Shown here: one piece after another, positions 7,304 through 12,901 of the stretch | Layout: each line of letters opens with the position of its first letter | Position numbering within the stretch: position 1 is the first letter of the stretch | NCBI GenBank assembly: GCA_964368075.1 | Contig: CAYJAD010000065.1 | Location: 1-12,925 of the forward strand | DNA: 12,925 nt | Origin: CAYJAD01 sp964368075 | GTDB taxonomy: Bacteria > Desulfobacterota > Desulfovibrionia > Desulfovibrionales > Desulfovibrionaceae | Direction: 5' to 3' | Made by a program: the position numbers and the translations under genes | Notes under the pieces: generated by a model | Databases searched by the model: none | Seen by the model: only the letters and a program-made list of their open reading frames with translations | Told to the model about the DNA's origin: nothing

Positions 7304-8064
7304 TAGTTGCCCCCTTTCCCTTTATGCAATGGCATGTTCATATGAGAAAATATCTGGCCATCTTCGCGAGATATTGTTGTTTCTACGAGGCGAAATCCTG
7401 CATTTTCTGCCATAGATGGTGAGTGGCTGACCATAACAACGCTGATGTTTTTCTCCTTGGCTTGTTGGGTGAATAATTCCAAGACCAATTGAGCATTGTA
7501 TGGATCTAACGAGGCCACAGGCTCATCAGCAAGTATAAGTTGCGGCTTGTGTATAAGCGCGCGGGCAATGGCAAAACGTTGTCTTTCTCCTACAGACATT
7601 TGAGCGGGCTTTTTATGTAGAAGATGTGTGATGTCCAGATTATGTGCCATGCTGTCTATGGTGTCTTTTAAGCTTTCTTGCTCTGTGGTAGACGCACATG
7701 AAAGCATAATATTATCATAACCGCTCAAAAATGGTAATAAACCACCTGTCTGCAAAATATAGCCTATATATTTTTGACGTATGCTCGCAAGGGTATTAAG
7801 TTTTTCTTTCTTCCACAATGTGAGAATATCAAAAGAATCATCTAGGGGGGTGAAAATAAATTCACTGTCTTGTTCGGTGTTGGGGGCAAGGGCAGTGGAG
7901 ATTATATCAAGGGCGGTACTTTTTCCGCAACCGCTTGGGCCCACCAAGGCTACAAGCTCTCCTTGTGCTACGTAAAAATTTTCCATATGCAAAGAAAATG
8001 TTTCGTTTTGCCCATGTTTTTTGTGCAAGTTTTTGATATGTATAATGTTTGCTGGTAAGGTCAT
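7303..8064 (-). CDS. ABC transporter ATP-binding protein (LolD/MacB/TagT-like)
   Basis: The 253-residue cytoplasmic ATPase has Walker A GPSGCGKS (42-49), the Q-loop glutamine at 105, a signature stretch MSVGERQR (156-163), Walker B LILADE (176-181) and the H-loop histidine at 214. The signature is unusual because the expected LSGGE/Q has valine in place of the first glycine (V158). It shares a 1-bp overlap (TAATG) with the permease, its obvious partner. It is the first gene of the leftward operon. AGGA lies about 12 bases before the ATG, a rather long spacing, so initiation may be modest. The family is clear; the TagT role is inferred from gene context. Confidence 0.9.
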   Translation of the reverse strand: MTLPANIIHIKNLHKKHGQNETFSLHMENFYVAQGELVALVGPSGCGKSTALDIISTALAPNTEQDSEFIFTPLDDSFDILTLWKKEKLNTLASIRQKYIGYILQTGGLLPFLSGYDNIMLSCASTTEQESLKDTIDSMAHNLDITHLLHKKPAQMSVGERQRFAIARALIHKPQLILADEPVASLDPYNAQLVLELFTQQAKEKNISVVMVSHSPSMAENAGFRLVETTISREDGQIFSHMNMPLHKGKGGN

Positions 8065-8132
8065 ACGTGTTTTGTATCCTAATAAATGTTATATAAAATC
8101 AAGGTAAAGTTCAAAAAATGGTATATTACATT

Positions 8133-8188
8133 CTCTAATAATATCAGAGTAAACTAGCGAAAGGCCTCTTGTCTGTCAATACAAGAGG
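8133..8188 (-). promoter_or_regulatory. Promoter and possible operators of the ABC/FGE-like operon
   Basis: On the minus strand TTGACA (8174-8179) is followed after 17 bases by TAGTTT (8151-8156), a consensus -35 with a weak -10. The -35 lies in the centre of an 8-bp inverted repeat, CCTCTTGT (8165-8172) and ACAAGAGG (8181-8188). At the predicted start site there is a 17-bp palindrome with one mismatch, CTCTAATAATATCAGAG (8133-8149). This arrangement suggests repression or activation at the promoter. An alternative promoter closer to the gene is TTGAAC (8109-8114) with TATAAC (8088-8093), but its spacer is only 15. Confidence 0.45.
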
Positions 8189-8238
8189 GGAGAGCGTGTG
8201 TTAGCTATAGCACAGCAAAATTAAAACGAGCTTGGCAT

Positions 8239-8271
8239 AAAAAAAGAGCCCTCTATTACTAAAGGACTCTT
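8239..8271 (-). terminator. Rho-independent terminator of ald
   Basis: On the minus strand the arms of 8244-8271 (AAGAGTCC..., closing with GGGCTCTT) form a stem of up to 12 bp with two wobble pairs and a GTAA loop. A run of seven T follows (8239-8245 as A on the plus strand). It lies 25 bases past the ald stop. This is the strongest terminator in the window. Confidence 0.88.
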
Positions 8272-8295
8272 AAAAGGCATGTATGTTAGGAGCTG

Positions 8296-9414
8296 TTATT
8301 TCAAGAAGTCAGCAGCATCTACATATTCAAGGTTAAAAGCTTGAGCTACAGCTTCATAGGTGCATTTGCCTTCCACAGTATTTAAGCCACGAGCCAGAGC
8401 AATGTCTGCCTTGCAAGCTTCTTTCCATCCCTTATTAGCTAATTGTACAGCATAAGGCATGGTTACATTTGTTAAAGCAAAAGTTGAAGTTCTAGGCATA
8501 GCACCGGGCATGTTAGCTACAGAGTAGTGTACTACATCGTGGCATACATAGGTGGGATCCATATGTGTAGTAATGCGGTCAATAGTAGCCACAGAACCAC
8601 CTTGGTCAATGGCAACGTCCACAATGGCGGCGCCTGGCTTCATGTTTTTCACCATTTCTTCAGATACAAGCTTAGGAGCTTTTGCACCAGGAATAAGCAC
8701 AGCACCAACAAGTAAGTCGCACTCGGCAGTGGCAACGGCTATGTTATGGCTGTTGGAAGCCATAGTTGTGACCTTCATGGAGAAAATATCATCCAATTGA
8801 CGTAAACGATCGATGTTATTATCAAGAATAGTAACTTGTGCACCAAGACCAAGAGCCATCTTTGCAGCATTCGTACCTACGATACCGCCGCCGATAATGG
8901 TAACTTTAGCCGCAGGAACACCAGGAACGCCGCCCAACAACATGCCGCAACCGCCATGATGTTTAGCTAAGATGTTAGAACCTACAATAACAGACATGCG
9001 ACCGGCTACTTCAGACATGGGGGCCAATAAAGGTAAGGAACCATTCAAAGGTTGCACTGTTTCGTAAGCAACGCCTACAACGCCTTTTTCAAGCAAAGCC
9101 TTTGTTAAGGATTCTTCAGCAGCAAGGTGTAGGTAGGTAAAGAGCAATAAATCTTTGCGGAAGTATTGATATTCAGAAGGAAGGGGCTCTTTCACTTTAA
9201 TAATCATTTCAGCTTTAGCCCAAACATCTGCAGCAGCTGGCAGCATTTCTGCGCCGGCAGCTACATACTCTGCGTCAGTAATCATACTGCCAAGGCCGGC
9301 GCCAGCTTCTATATATACGGTATGTCCATTTTGCTTTAAGCTATGTACACCAGCAGGGGTTATAGCTACGCGGTTTTCGTTGGCTTTAATTTCTTTTGGT
9401 ACACCAATAATCAT
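8296..9414 (-). CDS. ald: Alanine dehydrogenase
   Basis: The cytoplasmic enzyme of 372 residues catalyses NAD-dependent oxidative deamination of L-alanine to pyruvate and ammonium, reversible for alanine synthesis. The sequence starts MIIGVPKEIKANENRVAITP, a family hallmark. Catalytic and substrate residues K75 (KVKEP), H96 (YLHLA) and D270 (VAIDQGG) fall at exactly the positions known from Mycobacterium tuberculosis and Phormidium enzymes. The Rossmann motif GGGIVGTNAA lies near 175-184. The ATG has AGGAG 8 bases upstream. It seems to be monocistronic, with a strong terminator downstream and a 368-bp spacer upstream. It probably lets the cell use alanine as carbon and nitrogen source. Confidence 0.98.
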   Translation of the reverse strand: MIIGVPKEIKANENRVAITPAGVHSLKQNGHTVYIEAGAGLGSMITDAEYVAAGAEMLPAAADVWAKAEMIIKVKEPLPSEYQYFRKDLLLFTYLHLAAEESLTKALLEKGVVGVAYETVQPLNGSLPLLAPMSEVAGRMSVIVGSNILAKHHGGCGMLLGGVPGVPAAKVTIIGGGIVGTNAAKMALGLGAQVTILDNNIDRLRQLDDIFSMKVTTMASNSHNIAVATAECDLLVGAVLIPGAKAPKLVSEEMVKNMKPGAAIVDVAIDQGGSVATIDRITTHMDPTYVCHDVVHYSVANMPGAMPRTSTFALTNVTMPYAVQLANKGWKEACKADIALARGLNTVEGKCTYEAVAQAFNLEYVDAADFLK

Positions 9415-9767
9415 TCTTATTCTCCTAAATATATTAATGTTTGACAGAAAACGTATTTTGGAAAAAACTATCCATTTTCGCTTTCTGGCTCAAAGTACGC
9501 AAGCTAGTAAAGGAAGGCAAGTAGAAAGTGAAAAAAATCATTTTTTAATACATGTTGCTTTAAGGATGTTTGTTAAATATTTATTTTTTATGTGTATTAA
9601 ATTTCTTAGTTAAGTTTCATTTTTCATTTATGCTCAAAATGTATTTGAAAAGTAGTTGTGCAGACCCCTTAAAATAGCTGAGTTTTAAAAACTATACAAC
9701 AATATGAATATTATTGAAAATATCTAAAAATGTTATAAAATTCTTAGCTACAAGCAAACTTCTAAAA
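9415..9767. other. AT-rich intergenic region without a gene; weak ald promoter candidate
   Basis: No plausible coding sequence is seen on either strand. On the minus strand TTGCCT (9515-9520) and TACTTT (9492-9497) are 17 bases apart and could form the ald promoter, which would give a leader of about 70 bases; this is weak. AAAAAAT and ATTTTTT (9532-9546) flank a single C and form an AT-only palindrome. TTAAAA (9669-9674) and TTTTAA (9683-9688) form another. CAGACCCCTT at 9661 repeats the flank of the palindrome after lon and may be a coincidence. Confidence 0.4.
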
Positions 9768-9785
9768 TGAGTTCTTAACAACTCA
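9764..9785 (-). terminator. Short hairpin terminator overlapping the stop codon of the EAL/GGDEF gene
   Basis: On the minus strand TGAGTT-GTTAAG-AACTCA (9785-9768) is a perfect 6-bp hairpin followed by TTTTAGA. The first three bases of the stem are the TGA stop codon itself. The stem is short and AT-rich, so termination may be leaky. Confidence 0.45.
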
Positions 9786-11534
9786 CATGATGCTAAAACA
9801 GCTTCCTTCTTTCATTTTGCTGCTCTTTTTTAAGAAAGCCACATCTCTTGAGAAGTCATCCAAATTGGTATACTGCTTTCCGTTGCTCGTGACACCTGCA
9901 ATAGAAATGCTGGCAATGGGGAAATTCTCCGTGATGCCATTTCTGTTTTTTGAAACAATATAGCCACGCTCAAGGTCTTCGTCATTATAAAGCTTTTCGA
10001 CCTCTTGGGCGAATGCCTCTATAACATGTTCACAAAAATCTACACTGTATTTATAGCCATAGTTTGCAATGGCGATAAAGTCATCGCCGCCTATATGCCC
10101 GATAAATTCCTTTTTTGTGGCACATGCTTGTAGTATTTTGGCAAACATAATAAGCATAAGGTCGCCGTTTTCAAAGCCGTAGGCGTCATTATATGCTTTA
10201 AAATTGTCAATATCATAATAGGTGACGGCATAGTCTTTTGTGTGAAAAAGGCGTTGCTCTAATTCCTTTTCGATGAGTAAATTGCCCGGTAATTTTGTGA
10301 GCGGATTAGCATGAAGGGCAGCATTTACTTCGGCTTTTGTGCAAATGGAGAGAAGATCTTTGATGGTGGCAATGCCATAATAACACTGATTTTTTTCTAC
10401 AACAATAGGGTGATAGAGTTGGTCATTTTCCCTTTGCATGGCAAGCTTTGCCACCTGATCCACTGCCATGTCTACATTGACGCTGAGAAATTTTTTTTGC
10501 AAAAGTTCTGAAATGTTTTTTTTGGTAAAGATACTGTAGCCATATCGTCCGCCCAATATAGTATTAAGGTCTGCGCGGGTCATGAAGCCTATGGGCTTGT
10601 CATTTTCAACGACGGTAAATTCGGTAATGTCTGTGTTTTTTTCTAACTTTTCATAGATATGCTTTGTTTTTTCATGTGGAGCGAAGGTGTAACCCTTGCG
10701 GCATACATTTTTAACAGTAGGGTAGATAGATGTACGCACCTTGCTTATAAGCTCTTTTGCATTTTTTTCACGAATAAGTTGTTTTTTTTGCATATCAATA
10801 TCTTGTATATGCGTATGGGGGCGCGCAAGAAAATATCCTTGTCCATAATCCACGCCCAACTCTATAAGCTCTTCCAGCTCTTCGGGCTTTTCAATACCCT
10901 CTGCAATGACCTTAATATGGGCTTGCTTGCAAAATTCCACCAAGGCACGGCACATAATAAGCTTCGTGTGGTCAACATTGATGTTTTCGATAAGGTACTT
11001 ATCAAGCTTAATGAAAAGAGGCTTCACTTCTACAATGGTATTGAGACCGGAAAAACCTGAACCGACATCGTCAATGGCAATGCCATAATTTTGCTCTTTA
11101 TAGTAGTTGATAGCATCGTGAAAAAGAGCCTTGTTCTGTACGGCAACTCTTTCTGTAATTTCAAAGGTAATTTTGTCTTGGCACAAGCCAAGCTCTTGCA
11201 AGCTTTGTTGGGTTACACCTTTTTTGAGTGCATCGTCAGAAATGGTATTGGGATTGATATTAATAAAAAGGTGAGCCTGAGATTTTGAATGCGCAAAGTG
11301 GCAAATGGATTTTTGTCTGCATCGCATTTCCAGTTCCCATACTTTGTCCGTACATTCTGCCGTATGAAAAAGCGTTTCGATGCCTATGTCATCGTAGGGA
11401 GCGCATATTCTGCTTAAGGCCTCATAAGCAAAGACTTCACCGCTTTGCAGAGACACGATGGGTTGGTATACAGGAAAAAGAAGGTCTTTTTCTAAAATCT
11501 GATCAAGCTTTTGAATATTTTCTTCGTATGTCAT
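9783..11534 (-). CDS. EAL-CBS-CBS-GGDEF protein for cyclic-di-GMP turnover
   Basis: The product has 583 residues from the ATG at 11534; a GTG at 11543 in frame is also possible, and neither has a good ribosome site. The N-terminal EAL phosphodiesterase domain (about 20-250) looks active: EAL at 38-40, NINPNTI, EITER, IDDVGSGFSG, IKLDKYLI, VIAEGIE and GQGYFLARP are all present. A central region (about 275-405) looks like a CBS pair, expected to bind a nucleotide. The C-terminal GGDEF domain starts near NPLTKLPGN and carries YDIDNFKAYND, but the signature is GGDDF (482-486) and no RxxD inhibitory site precedes it. The cyclase may be weak or serve as a GTP sensor. There is no membrane segment, so the protein is cytoplasmic. 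It appears to be transcribed alone. Confidence 0.92.
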   Translation of the reverse strand: MTYEENIQKLDQILEKDLLFPVYQPIVSLQSGEVFAYEALSRICAPYDDIGIETLFHTAECTDKVWELEMRCRQKSICHFAHSKSQAHLFININPNTISDDALKKGVTQQSLQELGLCQDKITFEITERVAVQNKALFHDAINYYKEQNYGIAIDDVGSGFSGLNTIVEVKPLFIKLDKYLIENINVDHTKLIMCRALVEFCKQAHIKVIAEGIEKPEELEELIELGVDYGQGYFLARPHTHIQDIDMQKKQLIREKNAKELISKVRTSIYPTVKNVCRKGYTFAPHEKTKHIYEKLEKNTDITEFTVVENDKPIGFMTRADLNTILGGRYGYSIFTKKNISELLQKKFLSVNVDMAVDQVAKLAMQRENDQLYHPIVVEKNQCYYGIATIKDLLSICTKAEVNAALHANPLTKLPGNLLIEKELEQRLFHTKDYAVTYYDIDNFKAYNDAYGFENGDLMLIMFAKILQACATKKEFIGHIGGDDFIAIANYGYKYSVDFCEHVIEAFAQEVEKLYNDEDLERGYIVSKNRNGITENFPIASISIAGVTSNGKQYTNLDDFSRDVAFLKKSSKMKEGSCFSIM

Positions 11535-11598
11535 GATGTGCACTTTTTGGATAGAGTTTAATAAAAACGAACGAGAGCGCGACTTTAATGCAGAATGC

Positions 11599-11641
11599 TT
11601 GATATTTTATGCCCATTGTGTGACAAATTTGTCACTTTTTT
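11599..11641 (-). promoter_or_regulatory. Perfect 16-bp palindrome at the predicted promoter of the EAL/GGDEF gene
   Basis: GTGACAAATTTGTCAC (11620-11635) is fully self-complementary. On the minus strand TTGTCA (11621-11626), inside the palindrome, pairs with TATCAA (11599-11604) at a 16-base spacing, so a bound regulator would cover the -35. The half-sites resemble CRP/FNR-family TGTGA boxes, but the gap is 8 rather than 6 bases. On the plus strand six T follow it, so a small bidirectional terminator is an alternative reading. The palindrome is certain; its role is inferred. Confidence 0.5.
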
Positions 11642-11644
11642 AAT

Positions 11645-11758
11645 AGATGTGGGGCAGCTTCTCTTGTGGAGTTAAAGGTCAGGGACTCTTGGGGCGGATT
11701 CGTTCAACTGGCTGCGCATTAATGATAAAGGCCCTCATTGCAAGGGCCTTTATCATTA
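11645..11758 (+). ncRNA. Possible small RNA ending in the 15-bp hairpin (weak)
   Basis: The stretch between the palindrome at 11620 and the hairpin at 11720-11758 codes for nothing recognisable and is richer in GC than its surroundings. It can fold with GCAGC (11654-11658) against GCTGC (11711-11715) and an inner GAGT/ACTC pairing. TTTAAT (11639-11644) could be a -10 element with TTGTGT (11616-11621) 17 bases upstream. A transcript of about 110 bases would then end at the hairpin. No known RNA family was recognised, and it may simply be decayed sequence. Confidence 0.22.
11720..11758. terminator. Perfect 15-bp hairpin behind ndk and the proC relic
   Basis: TAATGATAAAGGCCC (11720-11734) and its exact complement (11744-11758) enclose a 9-base loop. 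CCTTTATCATTA follows the GC core on both strands, so it can end transcription from either direction even without a clean T-run. A second inverted repeat, ACATTG-AATTTA-CAATGT (11758-11775), abuts it on the ndk side. It probably terminates the leftward ndk transcript. Confidence 0.6.
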
Positions 11759-11776
11759 CATTGAATTTACAATGTG

Positions 11777-11936
11777 TTACTTTTTATTTCTATACAGTGT
11801 ATATGCGCTGTCAAAACAGCATTCATAATTATGACCGCTAACTCCGGTATGCTCCATGTGATTACTTATACCAGCAGCAACCGAGATAAGAATGCTGTCC
11901 TCGGTCAGCAAAGGAGCAATTTTTTGTAATACTTTA
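11777..11936 (-). pseudogene. proC: Relic of pyrroline-5-carboxylate reductase (proC) directly behind ndk
   Basis: Read leftward from 11932 to 11864, the sequence gives VLQKIAPLLTEDSILISV followed by AAGIS. This matches the interior of ProC (about residues 70-100 in E. coli, around LLVSIAAGV). The match begins only 4 bases after the ndk stop and breaks off into unrelated sequence ending at 11777. There is no start codon or ribosome site in front, no Rossmann GxGxxG part and no C-terminal domain. Thus both the 5' end and most of the 3' part of the gene have been deleted. A stretch RIRPKSP encoded near 11680-11700 on the same strand faintly resembles the ProC motif RxMPNTP but may be chance. 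The similarity is short, so a database check is needed for certainty. Confidence 0.6.
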
Positions 11937-12353
11937 TTAACAAATAATCTCCAATCCACTAAAAAAGTAGGAGATTTCAAAAGCAGCCGTTTCTTCGGCA
12001 TCAGAACCATGTACGGAGTTTTTTTCCTTGGATAAAGCATACATTTTACGAAGAGTTCCTTCTGCGGCTTCGCTAGGGTTGGTAGCTCCCATGATTTCAC
12101 GATAGCGAGCAATGGCATTATCTCCTTCAAGCACAGAACACACTACAGGGCCAGAGCACATGTATGTGGTTAAGTCATCAAAAAAAGGCTTTTCTTTATG
12201 TACAGCGTAAAAAGCCTGTGCTTGTGCCTTGGTCATATGAATCATCTTCATAGCCACAACACGTAATCCTTCAGCTTGGATATGCGCTAGTATTTTACCA
12301 CTTAAATTACGTTCTACAGCATCAGGTTTTATGATAGAAAAAGTGCGTTGCAT
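11937..12353 (-). CDS. ndk: Nucleoside diphosphate kinase
   Basis: The 138-residue cytoplasmic enzyme transfers the gamma-phosphate of ATP to nucleoside diphosphates via a phosphohistidine. The start MQRTFSIIKPDAVERN, the motif REIMGATNPSEAAEGTLRK and the active-site histidine H115 in NSVHGSD are all present. Length and C-terminus (AAFEISYFFSGLEI) are normal for a bacterial NDK. AGGAG lies 7 bases before the ATG. One small oddity is RKMYALSKEKN where many homologues have RKDYA. The gene is followed at once by the proC relic, so it probably was once the first gene of a two-gene unit. Confidence 0.98.
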   Translation of the reverse strand: MQRTFSIIKPDAVERNLSGKILAHIQAEGLRVVAMKMIHMTKAQAQAFYAVHKEKPFFDDLTTYMCSGPVVCSVLEGDNAIARYREIMGATNPSEAAEGTLRKMYALSKEKNSVHGSDAEETAAFEISYFFSGLEIIC

Positions 12354-12550
12354 GTGTTTCTCCTAAGACAAGAGGCTTGATAAAGGTTTAAAGACAAAGA
12401 ATCTCATTGAGACAAAAACACTCATAGTGTAAGGTTTACCTACCATTTTTTGGTACTTATTTCAAAGCTATTTTTAATATGTTAAAATTCGACAAGATGT
12501 CTCATGTGTAAAATGTTGTTTTTTTAAAGAAAATATACATTTTGCTAAAG
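12354..12550. other. Divergent spacer upstream of ndk with several inverted repeats
   Basis: No gene is seen. AGGT-TT-ACCT (12432-12441) and TACCA-TTTTT-TGGTA (12441-12455) are adjacent inverted repeats. TCTCA-T-TGAGA (12402-12412), GACA-AGA-TGTC (12491-12501) and the distant pair AAAATGT/ACATTTT (12510-12516/12537-12543) are further ones. On the minus strand TTGAAA and TAGGTA, 17 bases apart around the TACCA repeat, could be a poor ndk promoter. These are possible regulator sites; none matches a motif I know. Confidence 0.35.
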
Positions 12551-12650
12551 TTTAAAAAAAACACTTGACGTTGGTGGCGCTTTCGTACATATTGCCGTTC
12601 CGCCGTTTGAGACGGCGAGCTGATCCACAGCGCAGGCTTCTGTAAAAAGA
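12550..12650 (+). promoter_or_regulatory. Tandem stable-RNA promoter, unit 1
   Basis: An A8 tract (UP-element-like) precedes TTGACG (12565-12570), a 17-base spacer and CATATT (12588-12593). GCCGTTCCGCC follows, a GC-rich discriminator expected of stringently controlled stable-RNA promoters. The early transcript can fold into CGCCGT/ACGGCG (12601-12617) and GCTG/CAGC (12619-12631). The assignment rests on repetition of the same layout three times. Confidence 0.65.
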
Positions 12651-12765
12651 GGTTTGAAAAAAATAAATGGAAAATTGAAAAAAACGTTTGACAAGGGATG
12701 CCGATTACTGCATAGTGCGCTTCCCGCAAACGGGAGCTGAGCAAACAGCGGAACACGAAAGTGTG
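12651..12765 (+). promoter_or_regulatory. Tandem stable-RNA promoter, unit 2
   Basis: A-rich upstream sequence precedes a perfect TTGACA (12688-12693), a 17-base spacer and CATAGT (12711-12716), then GCGCTTCCCGC. Hairpins follow in the same order as in unit 1: TCCCG/CGGGA (12722-12735) and GCTG/CAGC (12736-12749). A third one, ACAC-GAAA-GTGT (12753-12764), has a GNRA tetraloop. The -35 lies 123 bases after that of unit 1. Confidence 0.7.
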
Positions 12766-12901
12766 GCAAAAATAAAATTGCAAAAAAGAAAAAAAGTTGT
12801 TGACAAGTTCGGCGACTTGAGGCAAATTGCCTCTCCGCGCTTCGGAAAGATATTCGAGCGTAGGGCTGAGAAAACAGCCGCAAAGACTCGAAAGAGTTTT
12901 T
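12766..12901 (+). promoter_or_regulatory. Tandem stable-RNA promoter, unit 3
   Basis: A long A-tract precedes TTGACA (12800-12805), a 17-base spacer and CAAATT (12823-12828), the weakest of the three -10 elements, then GCCTCTCCGCG. Hairpins are TCCG/CGGA (12834-12846), GGCTG/CAGCC (12864-12879) and an 8-bp stem AAAGACTC-GAAA-GAGTTTTT (12882-12901) with a GNRA loop and T-rich 3' arm. The -35 is 112 bases after that of unit 2. Confidence 0.7.

Noticed and set aside
11645..11720. A tRNA or SRP RNA gene, suggested by GTTCAACTG and GGTCAGGG
   Set aside because: No cloverleaf with anticodon arm and acceptor stem can be formed, and the conserved SRP core is missing.
11777..12130. A 117-codon minus-strand frame as an intact gene
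   Set aside because: Its first part is an out-of-frame reading of ndk; only the part after the ndk stop resembles anything, namely ProC, so it is treated as a relic.
12502..12883. Two overlapping minus-strand open frames (about 107 and 112 codons) rich in F, L and R
   Set aside because: They lie antisense over the repeated promoter array, have phenylalanine-rich composition caused by A-tracts read on the other strand, no ribosome site and no recognisable domain.
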